A stretch of 63,960 bases of DNA from Treponema sp. (lineage in GTDB: Bacteria; Spirochaetota; Spirochaetia; Treponematales; Treponemataceae). The notes beneath the pieces were generated by a model that saw only the letters and a program-made list of their open reading frames with translations, had not been told where the DNA came from and ran no database searches. The stretch covers positions 1 to 63,960 of the forward strand of contig JAEDDW010000004.1 in assembly GCA_016293645.1 (NCBI GenBank), in the 5' to 3' direction. Shown here piece by piece: positions 16,032-25,991 of the stretch; position 1 is the stretch's first letter; each line of letters opens with the position of its first letter. A program made the position numbers and the translations under genes.

Positions 16032-17371
16032 AAATTCAAAAGTCGGCCATAGGAGTTTTCCTTGAATTTGCAGATGAGTATTTAAATTTTGAGAAGACTC
16101 CGGAAAAAAATATTTTCTGGCTTGATACAATGGAATTCCTTTGCAATCGTTTGGGAAATCCTCAGGATGAAATTCCATGTTTCCATGTTGCAGGTTCAAA
16201 AGGAAAGGGCTCTGTTTCAATGATGATTGCATCTATACTTGAAGAAAATGGAAATAAAACCGGACTATATTCTTCGCCTCATATACTTGATTTCATTGAA
16301 CGTATAGGAACTTGCAAAGGTCCCTATGATGAGTCGGTTTATGAGAAATCTGTCCGTTGTCTTATGGAGTCAGTCAATTCCATCATGACGGAAGAACTTC
16401 CGGGGAAGCGACCTGTTACCTGGTTTGAACTTGTTACACTTCTTGGATTTTTATGCAATAAAAATGCAGGTTGTGACTATTCCGTTTATGAAGTTGGACT
16501 TGGCGGTCGTCTTGATGCTACAAATGTGATCAAACCAAAGTGCTGCTGTATCAATCAAATAGAACTTGAACATACGGAGTTTCTGGGCGATACTGTGGAA
16601 AAAATCGCCGCCGAGAAAGGTGGCATTATAAAACAGGAAACTCCTGTCTTTGTTGCTGCACAAAATGACAGTGTGCGAAATGTTTTTAGAAATATTGCAA
16701 AGGAAAGAAATGCTCCAATCTATTTTGTAGATGAAGTTTCAAAAGTCTCTTCTATTACTTATGAAAATAATCGGATGCAGTGCAAAATTGAATCTTCCTT
16801 TTTCAAAAGACCGTTGAATTTGTCTCTTGCAATGCTTGGTGATTTTCAGACAAAAAATGCTGCCATGGCTGCCATTGCTGTAAAGCAGGTTTTACCTGAT
16901 ATCGACGAGTCAATCATTGAGACAGGTCTTTCCAAGGCAAAATTGCCTGGAAGATTTGAGATAGAAAAAAATATTGTCTTTGATGGAGCCCATACTACAA
17001 ACAGTATTGCTTTTACACTGAACACCATGGAAAAAGTATTTGGTCGTGACCTCAATGTTCATTTACTTTTTGGTTGTGCCGCGGATAAAGAAGTTGAAAA
17101 AATGTCTTTAATGTTTAAGGATCGTTTTTCAAGCATCTATCTTACAAAACCAGGCAATGTAAAGGCTTCTGATATTGATCGGGCCAGAAAAGCATTTGAC
17201 GATGCCGGTCTTGATTATTTTTGCTGTGGTGACTACTTGAAGGCTATTCCTTATGCTTTGGAAAAGTCTAAAGAAGCTCATGCAATACTTCTTGTAACCG
17301 GAAGTTTCTATCTTGTATCAGAAGTAAAGAAATATTTACTTTCATGCAAGTGTCTTGGAGCTGATAATTGA
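16028..17371 (+). CDS. folC: Folylpolyglutamate synthase / dihydrofolate synthase
   Basis: The 447-residue Mur-ligase-type enzyme adds glutamate to (dihydro)folates with ATP. Visible motifs are the P-loop VAGSKGKGSVSMMIASILEENG, YSSPHILDFIERI, YEVGLGGRLDATNVI, and INQIELEHTEFLGDTVEKIAAEKGGIIK with the Mur-type metal-site histidine, then DGAHTTNS. Length is usual for FolC. It overlaps the DUF4340 gene by four bases, so it is the last gene of the rnz-led operon; a functional link to the ABC genes is not obvious. Confidence 0.9.
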   Translation: MKIQKSAIGVFLEFADEYLNFEKTPEKNIFWLDTMEFLCNRLGNPQDEIPCFHVAGSKGKGSVSMMIASILEENGNKTGLYSSPHILDFIERIGTCKGPYDESVYEKSVRCLMESVNSIMTEELPGKRPVTWFELVTLLGFLCNKNAGCDYSVYEVGLGGRLDATNVIKPKCCCINQIELEHTEFLGDTVEKIAAEKGGIIKQETPVFVAAQNDSVRNVFRNIAKERNAPIYFVDEVSKVSSITYENNRMQCKIESSFFKRPLNLSLAMLGDFQTKNAAMAAIAVKQVLPDIDESIIETGLSKAKLPGRFEIEKNIVFDGAHTTNSIAFTLNTMEKVFGRDLNVHLLFGCAADKEVEKMSLMFKDRFSSIYLTKPGNVKASDIDRARKAFDDAGLDYFCCGDYLKAIPYALEKSKEAHAILLVTGSFYLVSEVKKYLLSCKCLGADN

Positions 17372-17414
17372 AAATATGATATTCCCTTTTTTTAACATAG
17401 AGAGGATTTTTTTC

Positions 17415-19133
17415 ATGAAGAGATTTGTTTCTTTTTTTGCGTCATTACTTTTATTGCTGTCTGTTTCTTTTGCCGATCGTTCTAAAATTACGATTCTTTA
17501 TACCAATGATATTCATACGCATATCGATAATATGGTAAAGGATTCTTCAGGGAAAAAAGTTCCTGGACTTTCATATTCAAGTGTTTCTGCAGTCAAAAAG
17601 GATCTTTCTGATTCAGGTGAAAAAGTAATACTTGTTGATGATGGTGATTTCGCCCAAGGAACAATCTTCGGTGTAGAAGACCAGGGTAAAACAATTGTTC
17701 AGCTCATGAATGCAGCCGGATATGATGTTGCGACACTCGGCAACCATGAATTTGATTATGGCATGGATGTACTTGAGAAAAACATAAGAAAGGCTAAATT
17801 CAATATAGTCGCTTGTAATTTCCACAGACAAAATAAACTTGTGACCAAGCCATATGTGATTGTAAGAAGAGGAAATGTTAAGGTATGTTTCATCGGTATT
17901 GCTACCCCTGAAAGCCTTACAAAATCATCCCCAGTTATTTTTATGGATAAAGCGAAAAAGAATATCATTTACAACTTTGATGAAGATAGCAATGGTGATA
18001 AACTTGCCTCATCAGTACAGAAAACTATTGATGAGGTTAAAGACAAGGTTGATTATGTGATCGCTTTGGGACATCTTGGAATCGACAGGTCATCAGAACC
18101 TTACCGCAGTACTGATATTATTTCAAAAGTCTCAGGACTTGATGCTTTCATCGACGGCCATTCACATTCTGTTGTCGAGCACATGATTGTAAAGGATAAG
18201 GATGATAGGGATGTTCTTCTTACTCAGACAGGTTGCTATCTTTCAAGTATCGGTAAAATGACATTGGATGGAGATTCCGTACAGACTGAATTCATCAGGG
18301 CATATGACAGACGTGATGATAAAGTTGAAATCATGACAAAAAAATTCATAGACAAAACCAATGCGAAAATGAACGAAGTCTTTGCATTCAGTGATGTGAA
18401 ATTTGTCATGCGTACAGATGATAATACAGACTGGTTTGTCCGAAAGCATGAGACTAATCTTGGTGATTTTGTTTCTGACTGTTTTTATTACTACATCAAT
18501 GAAATTGAAAAAATGCCTTGTGATATTGTTTTTATGAATGGTGGTGGAATAAGGGAAAATATTCCAGAAGGAGTTTTCAATACAATCACGGCAAAGACAG
18601 TTCAGCCATTTGGAAATCAGGTCTGTATCGTAAAACTTGACGGTCAGTCAATTCTTGATGTTCTTGAATTTGGTTCTCGTGGAGCAGGAAAAGACTCCAT
18701 TGGTGGATTCATGCAGGTTGCCGGTGTGAAATATGCAATCGACAGTTCTGCTGCAAGTACAGTAAAAATGGATGATAAAAAAAGATGGACGGGCAGACCT
18801 TCCAGCTACAGGGTTCATGATGTTCAAATATACGACAGGACAGAAGGTAAATATATGCCTCTGGAGCTAAATAAAATTTATCATGTTGGCGGAATTAATT
18901 TTATCCTCCGCAATATGGGAGATGGATTCACCATGTTTGAAAATGCTGAACTGATAAAAGATTATATCGGAGAAGACTTTCTCTTGATGTGTGAATACGC
19001 AAAGGCATTTGGAGGAAAAGATTCAAAGGGTAGTCCGCATATTTCCACAAAAAATTCTCCACTGAAAAATTATCCCGGATATCTGATTGATTATGAAAAT
19101 CCTGATGGCAGCGGAAGAATCATCATAAAGTAA
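17415..19133 (+). CDS. Secreted 5'-nucleotidase / UDP-sugar hydrolase family protein
   Basis: The 572-residue protein has a signal peptide (MKRFVSFFASLLLLLSVSFA) and the calcineurin-like metallophosphatase motifs LYTNDIHTH, DDGDFAQGT, GNHEFDYG and DGHSHSV, followed from about residue 330 by the 5'-nucleotidase C-terminal domain (NLGDFVSDCFYYY, FMNGGGIRENIPEG). It should hydrolyse nucleotides in the periplasm, releasing nucleosides for uptake. ATG 17415 is chosen because AGAGAGG precedes it and the signal peptide begins there; the frame is open 20 codons upstream. It lies 43 bp after folC and ends before a 14-bp bidirectional terminator. Confidence 0.87.
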   Translation: MKRFVSFFASLLLLLSVSFADRSKITILYTNDIHTHIDNMVKDSSGKKVPGLSYSSVSAVKKDLSDSGEKVILVDDGDFAQGTIFGVEDQGKTIVQLMNAAGYDVATLGNHEFDYGMDVLEKNIRKAKFNIVACNFHRQNKLVTKPYVIVRRGNVKVCFIGIATPESLTKSSPVIFMDKAKKNIIYNFDEDSNGDKLASSVQKTIDEVKDKVDYVIALGHLGIDRSSEPYRSTDIISKVSGLDAFIDGHSHSVVEHMIVKDKDDRDVLLTQTGCYLSSIGKMTLDGDSVQTEFIRAYDRRDDKVEIMTKKFIDKTNAKMNEVFAFSDVKFVMRTDDNTDWFVRKHETNLGDFVSDCFYYYINEIEKMPCDIVFMNGGGIRENIPEGVFNTITAKTVQPFGNQVCIVKLDGQSILDVLEFGSRGAGKDSIGGFMQVAGVKYAIDSSAASTVKMDDKKRWTGRPSSYRVHDVQIYDRTEGKYMPLELNKIYHVGGINFILRNMGDGFTMFENAELIKDYIGEDFLLMCEYAKAFGGKDSKGSPHISTKNSPLKNYPGYLIDYENPDGSGRIIIK

Positions 19134-19180
19134 GCTGAAGGAAATATTGATAGGCAGCATGTATTTTAGTAGGTTGATAA

Positions 19181-19212
19181 AAAAAAGAGATGTCCTAAGA
19201 CATCTCTTTTTT
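19181..19212. terminator. Bidirectional terminator between 5'-nucleotidase and tRNA-Leu
   Basis: Perfect 14-bp arms 19181-19194 and 19199-19212 surround CTAA, with A-runs on the left and T-runs on the right, so it can terminate both strands. It ends one base before the tRNA 3' end. Confidence 0.85.
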
Positions 19213-19296
19213 TGCCCGGAAGGGGACTTGAACCCCTATGAAGTTGCCCTCACTAGGACCTGAACCTAGCGCGTCTGCCAATTCCGCCACCCGGGC
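19213..19296 (-). tRNA. tRNA-Leu (anticodon CAG)
   Basis: The minus strand folds into a class II tRNA of 84 nt with acceptor GCCCGGG paired to TCCGGGC, a T-loop GTTCAAGTCC, and an anticodon stem CTAGG/CCTAG holding the loop TTCAGGT (anticodon CAG). The discriminator is A and the CCA end is not encoded. A sigma70 promoter lies 30 bp upstream. Confidence 0.95.
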
Positions 19297-19325
19297 TAAA
19301 ATCTGCATGTTTTCAATTGCCTAAT

Positions 19326-19354
19326 ACTATATAGAAATAGGCTTTTAGTGTCAA
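19326..19354 (-). promoter_or_regulatory. Sigma70 promoter for tRNA-Leu
   Basis: On the minus strand a consensus TTGACA (19354-19349) and TATAGT (19331-19326) are separated by 17 nt. Confidence 0.8.
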
Positions 19355-19429
19355 CGGAAGAAATTCAACAATAAATTGAAAATGCTTTAAATTATTTCTT
19401 CAATAGACTAGAATGATGTGGGGATTAAA

Positions 19430-20581
19430 ATGAGAACTACAAAAGCTATTATCCATCTTGGAAACCTAAAATCCAATGTTGCTTCTATAAAAAAACTTCT
19501 GAAAAATAATGTAAAGATGTGTGTTGCCATCAAGGCTGACGCTTACGGTCATGGAGCTGTACCTTGCGCAAAAGCTGCGGTCGAATCAGGCGCAGATTAT
19601 CTTGCCATCGCTACTGTTGATGAAGGTATTGAACTTCGTACTAATGGAATCAAAGTTCCCCTTCTTCTGCTCAGCCTTTGTTCACCAGAAGAAATTCCTG
19701 ATGCAGTTAGATATGGGCTCACACCTTTTATTTTTGACAGCGAGTACATTCAGCTTTTTGCCGGTGTCTGCAGGTCTGTCGGAATAAAGGAATTTCCAGT
19801 TCATCTTGCTGTTGATACAGGCATGGGCAGAATTGGCTGTGCACCAAAACAGGCAGGGAAACTTGCAGCTGAAATTGTTAAAACCGGTGTACTTACGTTG
19901 GGAGGCACAGGTACTCATTTTGCTCTTTCAGACGGAACTTCAAAAGCCGCTGTAAAATACACCAGAAACCAATATGAAGAATTCAAGACCGCAATAAAAT
20001 CAATTCGTAAAGCCGGTATTGAACCTGGAATCTGCCATTGTTCAAATTCGGCTGCTACATTGAACAATCCTGAATACCACATGGATATGGTCCGCCCTGG
20101 AATCATCTGTTACGGTTATTATGCTGATGAAGTTTCAAAGGAATTTCTTGAGTCCAGAAAAATCAAAATAGATTTGAAACCTGTCATGACTGTTGAAACT
20201 TCTGTCTGTGCCATAAGACCTTTTGCCCAGGGAAAATCAGTTGGTTACGGCTGCACGTGGACAGCACAGGAAGATACGGATATAGCAGTATTACCAGTTG
20301 GTTATGAAGACGGATGGTTCAGAAGGTTTTCAAAAGAAGGAATAAAAGTATCCATAAATGGAAAAGGCTATCCTGTAAGGGGTAGGATATGCATGGACCA
20401 GTGCATGATTGAACTTGGAAAGGATCATAAAGTCAAGCGATGGGACAAGGCTGTTTTATTTGGCTGCAAAGAAGACGGTGCCCTTCAAACTGCGGATGAC
20501 ATAGCACGTATAACAGGTACTATACCATACGAAATAACCTGTGGCATTTCAAAGAGAGTTCCAAGAATATACGTAGATTAA
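19430..20581 (+). CDS. alr: Alanine racemase
   Basis: The 383-residue PLP enzyme interconverts L- and D-alanine for peptidoglycan. AIKADAYGHGA holds the PLP-binding lysine (K35). HLAVDTGMGRIG, HCSNSAAT and DMVRPGIICYGY are typical barrel motifs, and KSVGYGCTWTA and RGRICMDQCMIEL belong to the C-terminal domain with the catalytic tyrosine. ATG 19430 is preferred over the in-frame GTG at 19418 because GTGGGG lies 6 nt before it and family members start here. It is monocistronic, ending at a strong 18-bp terminator. Confidence 0.93.
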   Translation: MRTTKAIIHLGNLKSNVASIKKLLKNNVKMCVAIKADAYGHGAVPCAKAAVESGADYLAIATVDEGIELRTNGIKVPLLLLSLCSPEEIPDAVRYGLTPFIFDSEYIQLFAGVCRSVGIKEFPVHLAVDTGMGRIGCAPKQAGKLAAEIVKTGVLTLGGTGTHFALSDGTSKAAVKYTRNQYEEFKTAIKSIRKAGIEPGICHCSNSAATLNNPEYHMDMVRPGIICYGYYADEVSKEFLESRKIKIDLKPVMTVETSVCAIRPFAQGKSVGYGCTWTAQEDTDIAVLPVGYEDGWFRRFSKEGIKVSINGKGYPVRGRICMDQCMIELGKDHKVKRWDKAVLFGCKEDGALQTADDIARITGTIPYEITCGISKRVPRIYVD

Positions 20582-20620
20582 AAGATAAGGCAGTCTGAAA
20601 GCTCAGACTGCCTTATCTTT
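20581..20620. terminator. Strong bidirectional terminator after alr
   Basis: An 18-bp perfect stem (20581-20598 and 20603-20620) with loop AAGC, rich in A at the left and T at the right, lies between convergent alr and the zinc-ribbon gene and overlaps both stop regions. Confidence 0.9.
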
Positions 20621-21015
20621 TAAGATGTACATCTTTTGAAAAACACAACACAGATGGCTACAAGCACCACTATGCTTCCAAGGAAAAGCCATGGTGGGAC
20701 ATCATCGCTGAAACCTTTGTGTTCATGCTTCTTGAATGCAAATTTTATCATGCGTTTTGATTTGCCGGAGAGTTTGTGTTTTCTTCCGTCCAATGTTTTT
20801 GCTTCCGGTACACCGTAAATCTCTTCATGGCTCATTGCATAGTGGCAAGAAGGACAACCGTGTAGAAAATCTTTGACTGTACCGATATGACCGCAGTTTG
20901 GACAACGGACAGCAGCAAAAAACTTTCCGCACTTAGGACAGAACTTTGCGTTGGATGCAACTTCAGAGCCGCATCCCTCACAAAAATATTTTGCTTTCTT
21001 TTTTTCTTCAGCCAT
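20620..21015 (-). CDS. Zinc-ribbon protein with C-terminal membrane anchor
   Basis: The 131-residue protein has two or three zinc-ribbon knuckles: FCEGCGSEV...FCPKCGKF, then RCPNCGHIG...GCPSCHYAM. These are followed by a basic linker and a single C-terminal membrane segment (PWLFLGSIVVLVAICVVFF). It would be tail-anchored with the zinc domain in the cytoplasm. The start codon overlaps the upstream gene's stop by one base (TAATG), so the two are translationally coupled. No specific function is recognised. Confidence 0.75.
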   Translation of the reverse strand: MAEEKKKAKYFCEGCGSEVASNAKFCPKCGKFFAAVRCPNCGHIGTVKDFLHGCPSCHYAMSHEEIYGVPEAKTLDGRKHKLSGKSKRMIKFAFKKHEHKGFSDDVPPWLFLGSIVVLVAICVVFFKRCTS

Positions 21016-21980
21016 TATTCAGTTCCAAGATTATCGACTGTGTAATCGTAGATCTGCCAAATTCCGTCACGCTGTCTTACATAATATGTATAACGTTTAC
21101 GTTCCTGGAAATTGTCATTCTTAAACCATTCAAGAACCTTTACAGTACCTTCTGTCTGTGAATAAGTAGTTGTCTCAATATAGAATTTTGAAGGAATTGC
21201 AACTATGTCATAATCAATTCTCTGGAGCATCAAGTCAGCACGGAAAGCACGGAGCATATCGGCTCTTTCATCTGCGCTTACAGAATTGTATTTTCTGCTT
21301 CTTGCAGGATCGCGCTTAAGCATTTCTTCAAGATCCATATAAAGGAAGAACTGATCCCAAAGCGACTTCTGACGGGCAATGATTGTTTGTTCAATAACCT
21401 TGTCTGGACTGATGTCTTCAGGATGAAGTACAATGGCCCTTGTGCTTTCGACAGGAATTGTGCTTGAAGCAGCGGCAGCAGGACTAGGACGGATTTCAAG
21501 ACTGAGTCTGTTTGATGAAAGATAATTTACCTTATTTCTGTAAAGTTCAGGATAGAATCTGAGTTCAACGTAGTAAATTGATGGATCCTTGATTTCAAGA
21601 TAATCCTTGAGGTTTTCGCGGAAAGAATATTCTTCTCCCGGTTCAAGGGTGATTTCACGGAAATATACTGTCTGGTTTGTGGTTCTCTTTCTTATGAGCC
21701 CCTGTGTTGAAGGAAGCTGGGCTTTCTTTACGTTAAAGGCAATGAAATCGACAGAGAACATTTTATCATCGGCAACCTTGAAACGAAGTGTCTCAGAAGT
21801 TGTATTTGACAAAGTGATGTAGACATACACAGGATTTGAATCAGCATCTCCTGGATAGTACATTGTTCTATCATAAAATTTGATGGAAACTTCCGCCTTG
21901 TCCTTTGTCTGTGCCACAGCAGTATGGGCAAACACCATGAAAACTGCTATAGTTGCAAGTAATGTGCGTTTAACGTTCAC
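21015..21980 (-). CDS. Secreted protein of unknown function
   Basis: The 321-residue product has a signal peptide (TLLATIAVFMVFAHTAVAQ) and no further membrane segments. The N-terminal half looks like a beta-rich, immunoglobulin-like domain (VSIKFYDRTMYYPGD, NPVYVYITLSNTTSETLRFKV). The C-terminal half contains helical MDLEEMLKRDPARSRKYNSV and a final beta-rich section. I recognise no named domain, but it resembles treponemal periplasmic hypotheticals. It starts with GTG at 21980, supported by GGGAG about 9 nt upstream. It is coupled to the zinc-ribbon gene downstream and divergent from mfd. Confidence 0.7.
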   Translation of the reverse strand: MNVKRTLLATIAVFMVFAHTAVAQTKDKAEVSIKFYDRTMYYPGDADSNPVYVYITLSNTTSETLRFKVADDKMFSVDFIAFNVKKAQLPSTQGLIRKRTTNQTVYFREITLEPGEEYSFRENLKDYLEIKDPSIYYVELRFYPELYRNKVNYLSSNRLSLEIRPSPAAAASSTIPVESTRAIVLHPEDISPDKVIEQTIIARQKSLWDQFFLYMDLEEMLKRDPARSRKYNSVSADERADMLRAFRADLMLQRIDYDIVAIPSKFYIETTTYSQTEGTVKVLEWFKNDNFQERKRYTYYVRQRDGIWQIYDYTVDNLGTE

Positions 21981-22131
21981 GACAAATACTCCCGGGGCTT
22001 TATAGCCTCTATTTGTATTTTAAATTTTATATTGCTGTCAGTCTGTCTTGATTTGATTCTTAGTTGGGAATAACATCGATTAAATCAGGTCGGTCCGGAC
22101 ATTACAATTCTTGTTATATTATCGGTAGATT

Positions 22132-25100
22132 ATGGAAAATTCATTATTAAAATCATTGTTGCCTTTGCTTTCTTCCTGTCAGAATCTTCATCAGTGTGTG
22201 ACTGCATGTGCTGATACTGATGCAGATCAATTCCCGGTTCAGATTTCCGGAATTAAGGGAAGTCTCAATTCCTTTTTTCTTGCCCAATTCATTGATAGAA
22301 TCGCGTTGAATGAAATTCATGCAAGACAGTACGAAAACAGATACAGTCAGTTTCAGAAAGATTATGTCATTGTTGTCTCTACTCAAAAAGATGCTGATGA
22401 ATGCCAGTCTGATCTTGAGACGGTTTTAGGTGAAAGTGTTGAAATTCATAAACTCCCATGGTGGGGAACCATTCCATATCGTCCTGTAAGTGTTGGTGCT
22501 GCTGTTTTTGGAGAAAGAGCAGGGGTACTTGCAAGAATGGCTGGCCGGAATCCTTCAGGCGGAAAACCAAGAATTTTCATCTTAAGCCAGAGGGCACTTA
22601 TTACACCGGTTCCTCCTGTGGAATATATAAAAAGTCTTTCAATCAATTTAAGAAAAGGTCAGGAAGCTGACATTGAAAAAATTGCTGAACAGATTTCGTC
22701 CTATGGTTATATGCGTGTTCCTAAAGTCAACCAGAAGGGAGAATTTGCTCTTCGAGGTGAAGTTCTGGATGTTTTCATAAGCGGTGAGGAAAAGCCTGTC
22801 CGTATTCAGTTTGATTTTGACACCATACAGCAGATCCGTACTTTTGATGTTGAAAGTCAGAATACAAAGGAAAAGGTTGAGCGGCTTATCATCTATCCGA
22901 TGAAGGAAATTGTCTGGACTGATGATCTTGTTGATAAGCTTGAAAAAGTTCTTGAAGCAGAGGATTCAAGCGGAATAAAAAACGATTTTGCAGCCTATGA
23001 TAAAAAAAGACGAAGTGGAATTACTACGGAAGCAGCTGGTGGCGATGAGGCGGAAGAAGTTCAGTCGATTAACAGCCCTGCGCTGAATTCAGAAAATATA
23101 CACCTTGCGCTCACAGACAAAGCGCTGGAAGAAAAAGACAGGATACTTACGGAATTAAGCGTTAAAAAAGAAACAGAAGGTGAAGAACTTTTCTATGGCC
23201 TGCTGTGGGAAAAGCAGCATTGTGTCCTTGATTATCTTGCCGACGATACGAGTGTATTTTTTTACGATTGGGACCGTCTTGTTAATGCAAAGAAAATGCT
23301 GGACAATGAGTATAGTGTCTCTTACAGAACTGCTAGACAGATATTGCCTGTTTTCCTGCCATCAGTGATGCAGCTTGATTTTTACGCTCTTGTGCATAGT
23401 ATCGAAAAACTATATGCTTTCAGAAGCCTGGATACGTTAAGCAATAATGGGGAAGAGCAGATATTTGAAGATTTCTCAATCCAGTTCAATTCATCCCATT
23501 CTGTTTTGTGTGAGCCGTCACAAAGTTATTTTGGCAATATCAATTATTTCAAGGAGCAGCTTTCATTCTATCAGAATGAGAAGTGGCACATTTTTATTTT
23601 TGCTGACAATGCAAACCAGGCATTAAGAATCAACGAACTTGTAAAAGATTTTGTTGATGTGAAGGATAATACATTGTTTCCTGTTACAGTCCTTCCTTGT
23701 GCAGTTACAAGCGGATTTTCAATCAGTGATGAAAAAATCCTTGTAATTCAAGAAAATGAAATTTTCGGAAGAAAGCGGAATGCACCCAAATCCACAAGAA
23801 AAGTTCGTTCTGAAGCCCTGGACAGTTTCGTTGATCTTACTCCTGGAGACTACGTTGTACATGTCAATTACGGAATCGGACGTTTCCTTAAGATCGACCG
23901 CCTTAAATCAATGGGGACAGAAAAAGATTACATCAAGGTTGAATATGCGGATGAGGACATCGTCTATATACCGATTGAACAGGTAAACATGGTCCAGCGT
24001 TATATAGGAAGTGAAAGCGAACATCCGCATTTGGACAGGATCGGTTCAAAAAGCTGGAGTGCCAGAAAGGCAAAGGTACAGAAACAGGTTGAGGAAATGG
24101 CTGAAAGGCTTATCGATCTGTACTCAAAAAGACAGGCAAGCCGTGGTTATCCATTCCCGAAAGATGGTGAATGGTCGGTTGCTTTTGAGGCTGCTTTCCC
24201 GTATGAAGATACTCCGGACCAATGGACAACGACACAAGATATTAAAGCGGACATGGAGTCATCTGTACCCATGGACCGTCTTGTCTGTGGTGATGTTGGA
24301 TATGGAAAAACAGAAATAGCCATGAGAGCGGCTTTCAAGGCTGTAATGGGTGGCAAACAGGTTGCTTTTCTGGCACCTACAACCATACTTGCGGAACAGC
24401 ACTATGAGAACTGCATGGAACGTTTCAAGAACTTTCCTGTAACCATTGCCCATATGTCAAGATTTGTAACCCCTGCTGAACAGAAGAAAATCCTTAAAAA
24501 GGTGGCAGATCGGCAGGTAGACATTCTTATAGGTACACATCGAATAATTCAGAAGGATGTTAAATTCGCTGACCTTGGTCTCATGATCATCGATGAGGAA
24601 CAGAGGTTTGGTGTAAAGGACAAGGAGAAACTCAAGGAAATGAAGACAAACATAGATTGTCTGGCTTTGAGTGCGACACCGATTCCACGTACCCTGCACA
24701 TGAGCCTCTTGAAAATCAGGGACATGTCATTGCTGACGACACCACCTCAGAACCGTCAGCCGGTTGAGACAGCTATCGAAGAATATAATGACGACAAGAT
24801 TGCCCGTGCCATACGTCAGGAAGTTGACAGGGGCGGGCAGGTTTTCTATCTTCACAATAGGGTTGAAAGCCTTGAAGAAACAAGATTGAAAATAGAACGT
24901 CTTGTTCCTGAGATGCTTGTGGAAGTTGCCCATGGTCAGATGTCCAGCGATGAACTTGATGATATTTTCAGAAGATTCAAGATGGGGGGATTCCATATTC
25001 TTGTTGCAACAACAATCATTGAAAACGGAATCGACATTCCAAATGTAAACACCATCATCATCGACCGCGCCGACATGTACGGTGTAAGCCAGCTGTACCA

Positions 25101-25830
25101 GTTGCGCGGTCGTGTAGGCCGATCTGACAGAAAAGCCTATGCATATCTGTTCTATCCTGAAAACAAAGTACTCAGTGAAGTTGCATTGAAAAGACTTCAG
25201 GTCATAAGTGATTTTACTGAACTTGGAAGCGGTTTTAAAATCGCAATGAAAGATCTTGAAATCCGAGGAGCCGGAAATCTTCTGGGAAGGGACCAGAGCG
25301 GGGAAGTGTGTGCCGTTGGCTTTGAGATGTATCTCCAGCTTCTGAATACAGCCATTGAACGTCTATCCAACAGCAACTGGCATGCAGCGGAAGAAGTCCT
25401 TCTTGAGCTTGAGTATTCAGGTTTCATTCCTGACAGTTATATTGATGATCCACAGACAAAAATGGAGCTTTACAAAAAAATCGCATCGATAGATACCTAC
25501 GGAAAACTGGATTCCCTCTATACTGAACTGGAAGACCGATTTGGACCTGTACCGGAAGAAGTGCAAAGTCTTCTTAGCCTTTCGAAAATAAGGATCATCT
25601 GCAACAAGCTTTCAATCGCAAGTTTGAAAGAAAAGAAAGGTGTTGCCATGGTGGAATTCAGCAAGGTTGCAGAAATCAGCATGGATAAACTTTTAAAACT
25701 TATCAGAACCAATTCTGACAGAATAAGACTTGACCCTGCAAAGCCTAATTTCCTTATCCTCAAGACTGGTTCCATAGACCTTAAGAGCAAGGCGGAATTC
25801 ATACAGGAAAAACTTGAAATGCTTGTTTAG
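22132..25830 (+). CDS. mfd: Transcription-repair coupling factor
   Basis: This 1232-residue translocase removes RNA polymerase stalled at lesions and recruits UvrA. The N-terminal UvrB-like module covers about residues 1-350; the RNA-polymerase interacting (CarD-like) domain begins near residue 569 (LTPGDYVVHVNYGIGRF). Walker A is CGDVGYGKTEIAMRA near 719, the DEEQRFG box follows, and GRVGRSDRKAYAYL and FTELGSGFKIAMKDLEIRGAGNLLG are helicase/TRG motifs. The C-terminus carries the UvrA-masking domain. Length is usual (about 1150-1200). A TATATT lies 11 nt before the ATG and no clear Shine-Dalgarno sequence is seen. Confidence 0.95.
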   Translation: MENSLLKSLLPLLSSCQNLHQCVTACADTDADQFPVQISGIKGSLNSFFLAQFIDRIALNEIHARQYENRYSQFQKDYVIVVSTQKDADECQSDLETVLGESVEIHKLPWWGTIPYRPVSVGAAVFGERAGVLARMAGRNPSGGKPRIFILSQRALITPVPPVEYIKSLSINLRKGQEADIEKIAEQISSYGYMRVPKVNQKGEFALRGEVLDVFISGEEKPVRIQFDFDTIQQIRTFDVESQNTKEKVERLIIYPMKEIVWTDDLVDKLEKVLEAEDSSGIKNDFAAYDKKRRSGITTEAAGGDEAEEVQSINSPALNSENIHLALTDKALEEKDRILTELSVKKETEGEELFYGLLWEKQHCVLDYLADDTSVFFYDWDRLVNAKKMLDNEYSVSYRTARQILPVFLPSVMQLDFYALVHSIEKLYAFRSLDTLSNNGEEQIFEDFSIQFNSSHSVLCEPSQSYFGNINYFKEQLSFYQNEKWHIFIFADNANQALRINELVKDFVDVKDNTLFPVTVLPCAVTSGFSISDEKILVIQENEIFGRKRNAPKSTRKVRSEALDSFVDLTPGDYVVHVNYGIGRFLKIDRLKSMGTEKDYIKVEYADEDIVYIPIEQVNMVQRYIGSESEHPHLDRIGSKSWSARKAKVQKQVEEMAERLIDLYSKRQASRGYPFPKDGEWSVAFEAAFPYEDTPDQWTTTQDIKADMESSVPMDRLVCGDVGYGKTEIAMRAAFKAVMGGKQVAFLAPTTILAEQHYENCMERFKNFPVTIAHMSRFVTPAEQKKILKKVADRQVDILIGTHRIIQKDVKFADLGLMIIDEEQRFGVKDKEKLKEMKTNIDCLALSATPIPRTLHMSLLKIRDMSLLTTPPQNRQPVETAIEEYNDDKIARAIRQEVDRGGQVFYLHNRVESLEETRLKIERLVPEMLVEVAHGQMSSDELDDIFRRFKMGGFHILVATTIIENGIDIPNVNTIIIDRADMYGVSQLYQLRGRVGRSDRKAYAYLFYPENKVLSEVALKRLQVISDFTELGSGFKIAMKDLEIRGAGNLLGRDQSGEVCAVGFEMYLQLLNTAIERLSNSNWHAAEEVLLELEYSGFIPDSYIDDPQTKMELYKKIASIDTYGKLDSLYTELEDRFGPVPEEVQSLLSLSKIRIICNKLSIASLKEKKGVAMVEFSKVAEISMDKLLKLIRTNSDRIRLDPAKPNFLILKTGSIDLKSKAEFIQEKLEMLV

Positions 25831-25856
25831 TCTTTCAATGAAATATGTTTATAGTT

Positions 25857-25877
25857 GTCAACTTCATCCCAGTTGAC
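25857..25877. repeat. Small hairpin between convergent mfd and radical-SAM genes
   Basis: GTCAACT and AGTTGAC are exact 7-bp arms around TCATCCC in the 161-bp gap (25831-25991). There is no T-run, so termination is uncertain; nothing else is seen in this gap. Confidence 0.4.
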
Positions 25878-25991
25878 GACAAAACCTGCACCATGGGATC
25901 ATTTGTTTTGATTTATATGACTTATTATAATGTGTATTCTGTCTACTAAAACATCACTCCATATTACTTATTGTCATGATCTGCACCCAAT

